From a virus: a DNA stretch of 43,225 nt. Positions within the stretch are counted from its first letter, which is position 1, and every line of letters starts with the position of its first letter. A program made the position numbers and the translations under genes. The stretch lies in IMG/VR virus record IMGVR_UViG_3300034072_001479, positions 1 through 43,225 of that record. One strand, 5' to 3'. Below are positions 1 through 7,112 of this stretch, in pieces. The notes beneath the pieces are model-generated. The model ran no database searches, was not told the origin of the DNA, and saw nothing but the letters and a program-made list of their open reading frames with translations.

Positions 1-680
1 TATTTCCATTTGTAACCATATGCTGTTTTTTGTCTTCCATGGAGTACACAACTTATACCACCCTGGTCTTTTTGGAATCCTAAAGATTGAGCAGCAGCTG
101 TTATTGAAGGGAATTCATTTATGTATTCTCCCATTTTGTTTAGTTGGATTATTGGTTTATTTTTCTTTTCAAAAAAGGATTGTGGTTGTTTTTTTCCTTT
201 CAATGCTTCTGATATTTTAGGATAGGTTTTACCTTTTCTAGAATTACTTCGTTTTAATCTTGTTTCTGGGAATTGTTTGGTTCCTAATTTAGCTTTCCTT
301 TGTTTTTGTTTGGTTTCAATGGAATGTTTTTTTCCTTTTAGGATTTGTACTCTTTTTTTAACATGTTCTTGGGTTTGTTTGTATCCTTTGCTTCCACTTT
401 CTCCACCTTCGCTTATGTTGACTAGTTTACCTTGTGGATCAGAATTTTTTCTCCCATATTGTTTAATATATTCAATTTCTAAACGACATGCTTCTTCTTT
501 TGTGAGATTGGTGTGAACTATTTCAACAATAGGTTCCCCATATTTTTTAACATAATGTTTCCATATGGGGTTTCTTTCAGTAAAATTAGTGGGTCTATAT
601 TTATTTGATCCTATCCCAATATAAAATACTTCTTTGGTGATTGGATTTAAATGGAAATAAAGGCAATATGTATTTATCAT
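1..680 (-). CDS. GIY-YIG homing endonuclease, 3' end cut by window edge
   Basis: Read by hand from the ATG at 680 the frame stays open for 226 codons to the left edge. The N-terminus carries a GIY-YIG-like nuclease start (TYCLYFH then VFYIGIGS). The middle is rich in Lys with NUMOD3-like repeats (TQEHVKKR, SIETKQKQ), and the C-terminus ends in ITAAAQSLGF and GRQKTAYGYKWK, the DNA-binding tail seen in the other GIY-YIG genes of this window. It probably makes a site-specific double-strand break to spread itself. The last visible bases are TA, so the stop or a Tyr follows at once and the gene is almost complete. A TATAAT stretch lies just before the start. Confidence 0.85.
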   Translation of the reverse strand, partial: MINTYCLYFHLNPITKEVFYIGIGSNKYRPTNFTERNPIWKHYVKKYGEPIVEIVHTNLTKEEACRLEIEYIKQYGRKNSDPQGKLVNISEGGESGSKGYKQTQEHVKKRVQILKGKKHSIETKQKQRKAKLGTKQFPETRLKRSNSRKGKTYPKISEALKGKKQPQSFFEKKNKPIIQLNKMGEYINEFPSITAAAQSLGFQKDQGGISCVLHGRQKTAYGYKWK

Positions 681-724
681 TGCAATTATAATTTTGGTCG
701 ATTATAACTATTGCAAAGATGGGG

Positions 725-752
725 AGAGGTGCGCAAAAACGCACCTCTTTTA
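725..752. terminator. Hairpin after the DUF932 gene
   Basis: Nine-base stem (AGAGGTGCG / CGCACCTCT) with a six-base loop, just past the stop of the leftward gene at 761. The T run (CTTTTAT) follows the stem only on the plus strand; on the minus strand CCCC follows. It may end leftward transcripts by structure alone, or block rightward ones. Confidence 0.55.
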
Positions 753-760
753 TGTATTCT

Positions 761-1558
761 CTAAACAAAACTCCCAGCGATCTCCCACAATTTCTCGTTT
801 ACTTTAAGATCTTGTTGGAAGTTTTTAATTTGTCGTGCTTTTCTTACTTTATCACCCGTTTTGTATTTGAAGTCACCTGAAATTATTTTCTCTTGAATGA
901 CATTAAATACACTCCATAAATCATTTCCTTTATCCTCATCACGGACAGGTTTGATTAATTCTTTAAGATCAATTTTAAACACTTTAATTTGATCCTCAGT
1001 GAACCGTGTGGTTAAAGCCTTTTTAGCTAATTCAATTGACTGTTTAGGTTCAAGTGTTTTCTGTTTCATCTTATTCATAGATTCAACGGTAAGGGGAAGC
1101 AATTCGACAACACCTTTAATTTTCTCTTGCAATTCATCGAATGTATAACCCATATGACGTATTTTCAAATCCTCAAAATCTTGAGTGGAAATCACCAAAC
1201 CATTTTCACAAACCATTCGGAAAAGTGCACATTTAAAAACAAATGAACTTTTCCCATCATGGGAATTCGATATAAGGACATGGGGAAACACTGTATCACC
1301 ATCCTCCCCATTGATTACAACATCTGGGTTTCGGAATACTAATAGGTGTTTTTGGAATCCCACACCCTTACGTGCTTTGACTTGTTTGGCATCAACAACA
1401 CCCCAACCCAATTTTTCCATATCCTCAATTACAACTGAGGTTGGGATATGAGTGTATTTTTCTGAGGTGTCTGGTGAAGGAGTGGAAGTGAAAATGCTTG
1501 GGGCATTTTTCTTAATTTCATTCATTGTCAAAAATCCATCTTTACTTAAATCTAACAT
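761..1558 (-). CDS. DUF932 family phage/plasmid protein (copy 1)
   Basis: A 265-residue protein matching the DUF932 pattern: GVGFQKHLLVFRNPD near residue 70, then VFPHVLISNSHDGKSSF, a cysteine-bearing stretch FKCALFRMVCENGLVIS, and a Lys-rich helical C-terminus with a conserved Trp in DLWSVFNVIQEK. DUF932 proteins are common in phages and plasmids; their biochemical role is not settled. A second copy lies at 17529-18281. The gene stands alone between its own promoter (1606-1635) and the hairpin at 725-752. Confidence 0.8.
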   Translation of the reverse strand: MLDLSKDGFLTMNEIKKNAPSIFTSTPSPDTSEKYTHIPTSVVIEDMEKLGWGVVDAKQVKARKGVGFQKHLLVFRNPDVVINGEDGDTVFPHVLISNSHDGKSSFVFKCALFRMVCENGLVISTQDFEDLKIRHMGYTFDELQEKIKGVVELLPLTVESMNKMKQKTLEPKQSIELAKKALTTRFTEDQIKVFKIDLKELIKPVRDEDKGNDLWSVFNVIQEKIISGDFKYKTGDKVRKARQIKNFQQDLKVNEKLWEIAGSFV

Positions 1559-1605
1559 ACTTTTCTTTTTTAATTTTTAAAATAACTTTTCTTTCTTAAC
1601 ATCTT

Positions 1606-1635
1606 CAATATACGAAATTTCTCCTGTGAATCCAA
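1606..1635 (-). promoter_or_regulatory. Phage promoter P1 (TTG-N20-TATATTG)
   Basis: Minus strand TTGGATTC, then TTTCGTATATTG with exactly 20 bases between TTG and TATATT. It precedes the start at 1558 by 48 bases. Its spacer is nearly the same sequence as that of the promoter at 2226-2255. Confidence 0.75.
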
Positions 1636-1638
1636 ATT

Positions 1639-1983
1639 TTATCTTTGGTTATAAATTTCGTTTGCTTTCTCTATTGCTTTTTGTCTTGCTTCGTTTCTAC
1701 TTTCTACGTTTTCAGAATGTTGTTCAAGTTTTCTAAGTGTAGAATCTATCCTTTCTACTTTCCATTCATATTTTTCAAAGAATGTGCGTACAGTCAAATA
1801 AAACCCTACACTATCAAAGAAGTCTACATATACTCCGTATTGCATTGATAACGTTAACTCTGTGAACCATTGATAAGGATTATCATTACCTTCTATATCT
1901 GAGTAATACTTTTGAAAGTGGCAACGACCATCACCACAAACTAACCACTTTTCAAAATCTTCTTTACATTTTCCTGTCAACAT
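1639..1983 (-). CDS. Hypothetical protein, 114 aa
   Basis: Not recognised. It has two Cys in CGDGRCHF near the N-terminus, an aromatic middle and a charged, coiled-coil-like C-terminal third (residues about 75-114). It follows the gene at 1989-2204 by a few bases, so both are likely made from the promoter at 2226-2255. Confidence 0.6.
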   Translation of the reverse strand: MLTGKCKEDFEKWLVCGDGRCHFQKYYSDIEGNDNPYQWFTELTLSMQYGVYVDFFDSVGFYLTVRTFFEKYEWKVERIDSTLRKLEQHSENVESRNEARQKAIEKANEIYNQR

Positions 1984-1988
1984 AACTC

Positions 1989-2204
1989 TTATTTTTCTTT
2001 ACAATATTCCCATTTATATTCATGATGGTCTTTACACCATTCATTGAATTGATATCTTCCTTCTTTGAACCACCACTCATTAAAGGCATAATTACCTCCA
2101 TCATTAACAAATGACATCATAGTTTCGTGTTCATTTAATCTACAACCTTGAGGATCATATTTTGACACGTCAACATCTGTAAATGGTATTTTCTTACCTT
2201 CCAT
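1989..2204 (-). CDS. Hypothetical protein, 71 aa
   Basis: Not recognised; starts MEGKKIPFTDVDVSKYDPQG and has an aromatic, His/Cys-containing C-terminus (KDHHEYKWEYCKEK). A longer frame beginning with TTG at 2255 exists, but that extension reads straight through the promoter at 2226-2255, so the ATG at 2204, 22 bases after the promoter box, is taken as the start. Confidence 0.65.
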   Translation of the reverse strand: MEGKKIPFTDVDVSKYDPQGCRLNEHETMMSFVNDGGNYAFNEWWFKEGRYQFNEWCKDHHEYKWEYCKEK

Positions 2205-2225
2205 AACCTTCTTTTTATTATACTT

Positions 2226-2255
2226 TAATATACGAAATTTCTCCTGTGAATCCAA
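2226..2255 (-). promoter_or_regulatory. Phage promoter P2 (TTG-N20-TATATTAAAG)
   Basis: Same box and 20-base spacer as P1; a stretch of about 33 bases is shared with P1 (1606-1640), so one was probably copied from the other. Start codon 22 bases downstream at 2204. Confidence 0.8.
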
Positions 2256-2279
2256 ATTTTATTTTGAATATCGATTTAT

Positions 2280-2331
2280 AAAAACAAAAAACCCTAGCAG
2301 TTTCTGTTGATCAGACAGTCTTACTAGGGTT
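2280..2331 (-). terminator. Rho-independent terminator
   Basis: Minus strand: AACCCTAG ... CTAGGGTT stem of eight pairs, an inner CTGT/ACAG pairing in the loop, then TTTTGTTTTT. It directly follows the structured RNA at 2339-2389 and the gene at 2397-2738. Confidence 0.85.
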
Positions 2332-2338
2332 GTAAAAG

Positions 2339-2389
2339 ACCTACCCTGGTACGCCGACCGTGGACACCACAATCCAAAGCGTGGTAGGT
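2339..2389 (-). ncRNA. Small structured RNA before a terminator
   Basis: The 51 bases fold as ACCTACC/GGTAGGT (7 pairs), then ACGC/GCGT (4 pairs) after a five-base bulge, capped by GTGG-TGT-CCAC. It is far more GC-rich than its surroundings, has no convincing reading frame, and sits between the stop of the gene at 2397 and a strong terminator. It could be a stable small RNA or a regulatory 3' structure; no known family recognised. Confidence 0.55.
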
Positions 2390-2396
2390 ACTGTTA

Positions 2397-2738
2397 TTAC
2401 TTAAATAAAGTTCCTTCGTAATGTTTACGAGTTGTTTCTGATGGGTTTTCAAAATACATAGCCATATATTTACTAGCTGTTTCAAACTTTTCAAATACAA
2501 ATGTTTGACACCCAACATTAACTAAAAAACCATTGTTTACCTGTCGAATACTAACCTCATAATCTGCAATCCTTATTTCTTCAACAGGATTGGGAATTGG
2601 GGTATTCCTTACAGGATATTCTTCACTACATTTCATTTCTTCATCATTTCCTTCTCCTCCTAGAGAAATGAGATCTACAATTGCCTCTTGGAATGCTATT
2701 CCCAAATCTTCTACTCGTTCTTGTTGTCTTCTGTTCAT
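2397..2738 (-). CDS. Hypothetical protein, 113 aa
   Basis: Not recognised. Helical N-terminus (RRQQERVEDLGIAFQEAIVD), acidic linker, and a C-terminal half with alternating hydrophobic residues (YEVSIRQVNNGFLVNVGC, then TFVFEKFETASKYMAMYF) that suggests a small alpha/beta fold. It lies downstream of the tRNA/ncRNA group and upstream of the structured RNA at 2339. Confidence 0.6.
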   Translation of the reverse strand: MNRRQQERVEDLGIAFQEAIVDLISLGGEGNDEEMKCSEEYPVRNTPIPNPVEEIRIADYEVSIRQVNNGFLVNVGCQTFVFEKFETASKYMAMYFENPSETTRKHYEGTLFK

Positions 2739-2795
2739 ATAACTTATTTTAACTTATAAACCTTATTTTAAATAACCAAATATTTTTAATCTTTT

Positions 2796-2892
2796 AATAG
2801 AAGGCGAGAGCTTATTGCGATTCGTCTCTCTCGTCCACTTACCGGGTCATAGACGCCTCTATCCGGGTTGTGGCTTCCGCTTGCCTTCTATT
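2796..2892 (-). ncRNA. Structured RNA abutting tRNA-Met
   Basis: The 97 bases are closed by a 10-pair stem (AATAGAAGGC / GCCTTCTATT). Inside are a CCAC/GTGG stem that holds an ATAGA-GGCG-TCTAT hairpin, and a second arm CGAGAG/CTCTCG: a three-way-junction layout. It starts only two bases after the tRNA-Met 3' end, so it should be cut from the same transcript. T4-like phages also carry extra stable RNAs in tRNA clusters, but this sequence matches no family I recognise. Confidence 0.6.
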
Positions 2893-2894
2893 TG

Positions 2895-2968
2895 TGGTCC
2901 ATCCTGGGCTCGAACCAGGGACCTTGTCATTATGAGTGACCTGCTCTAACCAGCTAAGCTAAAGGACC
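2895..2968 (-). tRNA. tRNA-Met (CAU)
   Basis: Cloverleaf with acceptor GGTCCTT/ATGGACC (one T-T mismatch), D arm with GGTTAGAGC, anticodon loop CTCATAA (anticodon CAT), variable loop AGGTC and T arm CCTGG-TTCGAGC-CCAGG. CCA is not encoded. An Ile-tRNA whose CAU is modified cannot be excluded. Confidence 0.88.
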
Positions 2969-2974
2969 TTTGTA

Positions 2975-3064
2975 TAGTCAGGACAGGACTCGAACCTATT
3001 TCGTCCTTCCAGATAATTTCTTATCCTAATAATGAAGGGTGTTAACCATATACACCACCTGACT
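2975..3064 (-). tRNA. tRNA-like gene with enlarged anticodon loop
   Basis: Acceptor AGTCAGG/CCTGACT pairs perfectly, D arm GTGT-ATATGGTTA-ACAC, T arm ATAGG-TTCGAGT-CCTGT. The anticodon stem CCTTC/GAAGG (3038-3034 with 3009-3005) closes a 24-base loop instead of 7; the extra part holds a GATAA-GAAA-TTATC hairpin. The anticodon cannot be read safely (ATT or TAT are possible in the 5' part). It could be an intron-containing, decayed or specialised tRNA. It begins at the stop codon of the small gene at 3066. Confidence 0.65.
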
Positions 3065-3065
3065 A

Positions 3066-3224
3066 TTATATTCCTATCATTAACAAAAAATCACGATATT
3101 GTTTATTTTCTTCTTCAATCCACATTACCATTTGACAATCCTCGAATGAACCTTGAAACACTACAGAATTATCATCTTCATTTATCAATTGCCAGGTATC
3201 ATTTGTTAGATTAACAATTTTCAT
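3066..3224 (-). CDS. Hypothetical protein, 52 aa
   Basis: Short frame starting MKIVNLTNDTWQLINEDD with regular alternating beta-like residues, then a charged helix (WIEEENKQYRDF). Its start is 22 bases after promoter P3 and its stop touches the tRNA-like gene, so it is the first gene of the tRNA transcript. Not recognised. Confidence 0.6.
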   Translation of the reverse strand: MKIVNLTNDTWQLINEDDNSVVFQGSFEDCQMVMWIEEENKQYRDFLLMIGI

Positions 3225-3245
3225 AACTTTTTCTTTAATATGAGG

Positions 3246-3275
3246 TAATATACAAACTTAATCTTAAGATTCCAA
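3246..3275 (-). promoter_or_regulatory. Phage promoter P3
   Basis: TTGGAATC then TTTGTATATTACC with a 20-base spacer. The TTG lies inside the last codons of the gene at 3264-3422. It should drive the small gene at 3066 plus the tRNAs and the RNA at 2796. Confidence 0.7.
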
Positions 3276-3422
3276 TTCTTTCTTAACAGAATCTTCTTTT
3301 ATTTTAAGATAAATATCTACCAAATCCAACAAATCGTATTTCATTAGATATTTTTCCATTCTCTCAATGATATACTTCTTTTGAGTTTCTTCATCACGGA
3401 TTTTTAAACTTACTTCATTCAT
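3264..3422 (-). CDS. Hypothetical protein, 52 aa
   Basis: Starts MNEVSLKIRDEETQKKYIIE; highly charged and helical throughout, with no motif recognised. The start codon overlaps the stop of the GH16 gene (ATGA), a sign of translational coupling. Confidence 0.6.
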   Translation of the reverse strand: MNEVSLKIRDEETQKKYIIERMEKYLMKYDLLDLVDIYLKIKEDSVKKELES

Positions 3423-4135
3423 AACTGTTTGTATTTAAAATATTTAACTTGCATTAAACTAGGTTGGTGGTGGTTTAAAGGTAAATCTTTTTGCAACCAA
3501 TTGTTTATCAAAACATTCATTTTTGTATTTTCAAATTGGGCTAATATACTTTTATCTGTAATCTTTCTTACCACTTTCCCATCCCATTTAATTTCAATTA
3601 CATCTGGTGTCCACAACAAAGAATACTTTATAAAATGTTTGTGAGGATTTTTCCACCCCCATCTTGCACTTTCAGCCCCAATGCTATAGTTGTATGGATG
3701 CTTTCCGAGATGAATATTGCTCTCCACTCTCCAAATTTTCCCCAAAAGAAAATCAGCCCAGTTAAAGTATGAACCATTCTTGTTAGAATACCCCTCAAAT
3801 ATATCTATTTCAGGTGGCCAAGAATCCCAACTCCACATCCAAAACGCTGGCCAATTATAGGATCCATAGGGTAGTCTAGCTTCTATTTCAAATTCACCAT
3901 ATCCAAACTTTTCCAAACATGATACTGTTCCCATACCATGTGTTGCAGTGTATGTTTCTCCGGTTGGGGTGGTGAATGTTTTTTTATTGAGGTGAGTAGT
4001 TAAATGAAGTGTGCCTTTGTGGATTGAGACAGCGGATGGATCCATCCAAAATCTAGGATTAGAGGCATCCCATTGTCCCCATCTTTCATTTGTTATCCAT
4101 TTATAACCTGACCATTCTAGTTGGGTTGTTTCCAT
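3419..4135 (-). CDS. GH16 family glycoside hydrolase
   Basis: A 238-residue protein with the GH16 catalytic signature WPPEIDIFEG (residues about 106-115: the two Glu act as nucleophile and acid/base, with the Asp between them). Typical aromatic GH16 context is present before it (YGEFEIEARLPYG, then WPAFWMWSWDSW). GH16 enzymes cut beta-1,3/1,4 glucans or galactans such as laminarin, agarose or carrageenan; the substrate is not readable here. There is no signal peptide. It may be a depolymerase or a virion enzyme acting on host or algal polysaccharide. It is coupled to the secreted-protein genes upstream. Confidence 0.85.
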   Translation of the reverse strand: METTQLEWSGYKWITNERWGQWDASNPRFWMDPSAVSIHKGTLHLTTHLNKKTFTTPTGETYTATHGMGTVSCLEKFGYGEFEIEARLPYGSYNWPAFWMWSWDSWPPEIDIFEGYSNKNGSYFNWADFLLGKIWRVESNIHLGKHPYNYSIGAESARWGWKNPHKHFIKYSLLWTPDVIEIKWDGKVVRKITDKSILAQFENTKMNVLINNWLQKDLPLNHHQPSLMQVKYFKYKQL

Positions 4136-4143
4136 TTATGGTT

Positions 4144-4707
4144 TTATTTAATGATTGTTACGTGGCCTATTTCTTTGTATCGAGCATCTGTGTATTTGTC
4201 TCCAAACCAAATTACCCAAGTATATGTTCCATTTTGACAGATTCTGCCTGCATATGTTCCATCCCATTGTACTGTGTGATCAAAAGATTCCCATACAATT
4301 TCTCCCCATCGGTTAAATATTAACAGATGAAAATCTTGAGGATCAAATCCAGAAGTAAAAACCGGCCCCCAACTATTGTTTACTTCATCCTTATCTGGTG
4401 TGAATGAATTTGGAACATAATAAATTAAAGGATCACATTCGGTAACAGTTACAACATATGTTACTGGTTCGCTAGGACAATTCAAAGCATAATGAATTGC
4501 TGTGATTGTGAATACTCCGGTATCTAACCAAGTAATGGCTACAGGATTTCCATAATAGTACTGTCCATCAACTTGCCATTCTGTTTCTCCACCTTCACTA
4601 GACTCTGCAGAGTACAGAAAGGTTTGTGGTTCATCATTGCATATGGTTATGGATTGTTGCGATAGTGCAACATTGCAACATAATAATATGAATAGAAACA
4701 ACCTCAT
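4144..4707 (-). CDS. Secreted protein with T9SS type B sorting domain
   Basis: Signal peptide MRLFLFILLCCNVALSQ, a PKD/Ig-like beta region (residues about 18-90) and a C-terminal domain of the gliding-motility/CHU_C type: YVPNSFTPDKDEVNN, then LLIFNRWGEIVWES, WDGTYAGRICQNGTYTWVI and a final GHVTIIK. This is the sorting signal for the host type IX secretion system (type B), so the protein should leave through the host outer membrane. Its start overlaps the stop of the gene upstream (TAATG). Confidence 0.85.
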   Translation of the reverse strand: MRLFLFILLCCNVALSQQSITICNDEPQTFLYSAESSEGGETEWQVDGQYYYGNPVAITWLDTGVFTITAIHYALNCPSEPVTYVVTVTECDPLIYYVPNSFTPDKDEVNNSWGPVFTSGFDPQDFHLLIFNRWGEIVWESFDHTVQWDGTYAGRICQNGTYTWVIWFGDKYTDARYKEIGHVTIIK

Positions 4708-5270
4708 TAGTTATGCGATATTGGTGATAAGGTTGGTGTTGGATTAACAGTGACTGTGGTAGTTGTTGTGAATGTACATCCTCCTTGAGTAAATGTATAT
4801 GTTAATGTAAATGTACCAGGTCCTGCTGTTTGAGGACAAAAAGTATTTCCTACTACACCCGTACCAGTTAGAACACCACCAGCTGGAGTTGTAGTAACGG
4901 GAACACAAGCATCTGTATCACAGAAAGGTCCCAATGCTGTTATTGTAGGGTTAACTAGCAATATGAACACATCCAATGTTGAAGGTGGAGAATCACATCC
5001 TGTACCATTTGATGCTACAACACTTACACCATTTGGTATCAGGCCTGGTGCTGCATTCGACCAATCAACTCCAATCTGATTGGTTCCTTGCCCCGATGTG
5101 ATTGTACCAGGTGCTGCTACAGTCCATGTGTAGGTGGTACCCGGAGTATTGGTAACTTGATAAATAGATCCGGGGGTTTGGTAACATACCGTATCAGGGT
5201 TAATAGTGGTTAGCTGTGTGAAAGCAAATGTGCTTGTTAAAAGACTTAAAGATAATAGTAACTTTTTCAT
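4707..5270 (-). CDS. Secreted Ig/PKD-like repeat protein
   Basis: Signal peptide MKKLLLSLSLLTSTFAFTQ followed by Thr/Pro/Gly-rich beta-sandwich sequence of the kind found in large Bacteroidota surface adhesins (PGTTYTWTVAAPGTI; later GPGTFTLTYTFTQGGCTFTT). It ends without a sorting domain; the next gene (4144-4707) supplies one. Four Cys may form disulphides. The two proteins could form one surface or virion complex, or be the parts of a formerly single adhesin. Confidence 0.7.
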   Translation of the reverse strand: MKKLLLSLSLLTSTFAFTQLTTINPDTVCYQTPGSIYQVTNTPGTTYTWTVAAPGTITSGQGTNQIGVDWSNAAPGLIPNGVSVVASNGTGCDSPPSTLDVFILLVNPTITALGPFCDTDACVPVTTTPAGGVLTGTGVVGNTFCPQTAGPGTFTLTYTFTQGGCTFTTTTTVTVNPTPTLSPISHN

Positions 5271-5274
5271 ATTA

Positions 5275-5856
5275 TTAATTGTGTAATATAGCTCCTATGC
5301 TAGGAAGCTGTGGGTTAATAGTTCCGTTAAATACTTGAAATGGTGTTGCTCCATCGCAACTAGTGCTATTCCAACTCCCCCATAGTCCATCTGAACCTGG
5401 TGTTACAGCTATTGCCAAACTTTGAGGAGTGCATCCTTGTGCTACTGTAAGTGTTACGCAAAAAGTCCATGTGCAGGATCCTGAATCGCCAAAATCATCA
5501 CCAGTCTGACCATCTAAGTCTAAGTCAAAGAAATATCCTGGTCCAACTACACCTACGGGTGTATTCACTGAATTTAACCATATCCATTGACCACCAGATG
5601 CATTTCCTCCACAATTAGCAGGAGCTGATGCAGGTTGCACACTTGCCCAACCAGAACCTAGTGTCAAATCAAATCCCTCAAACCAATTGCTCCCAACTTG
5701 AGAATATCCATTCATAGTAAAACACATTGTTACCGTTTGGCCTGGTGAGTATTGGTTTGCAATTGGAGGTGGGGTTAGTGTGAATGACTGGGTTCCATTA
5801 CATTGAGAATATGCAATTCCATGTAATAGTGTAAGTAATGTCAATAACCATTTCAT
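5275..5856 (-). CDS. Secreted protein, 193 aa
   Basis: Signal peptide MKWLLTLLTLLHGIAYSQ, then Gly/Ser/Trp-rich beta sequence with about eight Cys (CNGTQSF, NCGGNASGG, SCTWTFC). It is the first of three secreted genes read one after another and, like the middle one, ends in His-Asn. No catalytic motif is seen. Its start follows AT-rich sequence similar to the ATATTTAT motif before other genes here. Confidence 0.65.
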   Translation of the reverse strand: MKWLLTLLTLLHGIAYSQCNGTQSFTLTPPPIANQYSPGQTVTMCFTMNGYSQVGSNWFEGFDLTLGSGWASVQPASAPANCGGNASGGQWIWLNSVNTPVGVVGPGYFFDLDLDGQTGDDFGDSGSCTWTFCVTLTVAQGCTPQSLAIAVTPGSDGLWGSWNSTSCDGATPFQVFNGTINPQLPSIGAILHN

Positions 5857-5870
5857 ATTAATAAATATCG

Positions 5871-7112
5871 TTAATTCGATAAAAGTGCTTTAATTGTTGG
5901 GTGTGATTGATAGTTTTCGATTGTAAAATCAGAAGGCTTCATTTGTCTAATGTAAGCATCAAATGATTCTTTCCTCACTTCTTTTGCGTTTTCAGTTGTC
6001 CAACTTTCAATAAACCATCCAAAACTTAGTTTAGGTAGTGGATATGGTTCTCTCGTCATTTGTTCCTTTGCTTGTTCAATATGATTCAAATACAAATGAA
6101 CATCACCTAAATTCCCAATCAATTCATCAGGAACCATATTAACTTCTTTTGCTATGATTTCTAATAACAAGCCGTAAGATGCAATGTTGAATGGTAAACC
6201 TAAGAATGTATCTACTGAACGTTGATTCCACATTAGAGAAATTGCTCTGGTTGGGATTCCGATTTGATTAAAGTATTCTTCTTTTGATATCCCCATATCA
6301 TCTCTCCATTTAGAGACAGGGTATGTTTCTTTGTTTCCTCTTCTATATTGTGACCTTTCTTCCAAACTCAACTCTCTAGTATAAACTTGAAAACCATAAT
6401 GACAAGGTGGTAACACCATTTGATCTAATTCACCTACATTCCAAGCATTAACCATTAGTCGTCTTGAGTCTGGGTTTGTTTTAAGGTCGTTGATTAGGTT
6501 TTTGATTTGGTCTAAAGAATTATTTTGATATTCTATCTTAACGCCATATTTGGTAACATCCTCACCATTGTTAATTGCTTCAAGTACTTTAGGCTGGTCA
6601 GAACCTTTTACATCCTTTAGGTCATAATTTATTACATTCCGTCTTCCCCAACTTCTCCATTGTTTACCATACACAGGACCTAAATCACCCCACTTCTTTG
6701 CGAACTCTGCATCTGTTTTGATTTTGTTGATGAACTCTTCTTGTGTGTATTGTATCGGTCTAACTGAGATAAGATTATCACTCAATAGCGGTCCACCTGT
6801 ATTAGATGGGGGTGAAGTGTGACTTTTACAATAGTTCTTATAAGCATCACCATCCCAAATATGACAATCATTATCAACAAGGTATTTGATATTTGTATCA
6901 CCATGTAGGAACCATAACAATTCTGTTGCTATAAGACGGAATGGCATTCGTTTACATGTTAAAAGTGGAAAACCGTCTGACATCTTGTGTCGAATCTGTC
7001 TTCCAAATACTGAAATTACTTCTCCGTTTCTGGTTTGTTTTTTAGTTCCGTTTTCTAAAATATCCTCTAATAATTTATTATATTGGGGATCTAAATTGTT
7101 TTTCTTTTCCAT
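5871..7112 (-). CDS. thyA: Thymidylate synthase, long form
   Basis: Converts dUMP to dTMP using methylene-tetrahydrofolate. Catalytic Cys is in VLPPCHYGFQVY (about residue 237); DSRRLMVNAWN (phosphate-binding Arg pair), RSVDTFLGLPFNIASYG and GDVHLYLNH are intact. At 413 residues it is about 150 longer than bacterial ThyA; the extra sequence lies near residues 90-140, 165-210 and 250-280 and contains no intein motifs. Its start overlaps the end of a GIY-YIG gene by 22 bases. Confidence 0.95.
   Translation of the reverse strand: MEKKNNLDPQYNKLLEDILENGTKKQTRNGEVISVFGRQIRHKMSDGFPLLTCKRMPFRLIATELLWFLHGDTNIKYLVDNDCHIWDGDAYKNYCKSHTSPPSNTGGPLLSDNLISVRPIQYTQEEFINKIKTDAEFAKKWGDLGPVYGKQWRSWGRRNVINYDLKDVKGSDQPKVLEAINNGEDVTKYGVKIEYQNNSLDQIKNLINDLKTNPDSRRLMVNAWNVGELDQMVLPPCHYGFQVYTRELSLEERSQYRRGNKETYPVSKWRDDMGISKEEYFNQIGIPTRAISLMWNQRSVDTFLGLPFNIASYGLLLEIIAKEVNMVPDELIGNLGDVHLYLNHIEQAKEQMTREPYPLPKLSFGWFIESWTTENAKEVRKESFDAYIRQMKPSDFTIENYQSHPTIKALLSN

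Noticed and set aside
277-516. Plus-strand frame rich in Phe, Leu and Cys near the left edge
   Set aside because: Antisense of the GIY-YIG gene at 1-680, whose motifs and NUMOD3 repeats are clear.
2324-2518. Minus-strand frame of 64 codons
   Set aside because: It overlaps the structured RNA at 2339 and the better frame at 2397-2738; no domain.
5871-7112. Intein in the long thymidylate synthase
   Set aside because: No Cys/Ser start with terminal His-Asn block in any of the insertions, and the extra parts are in three separate loops.
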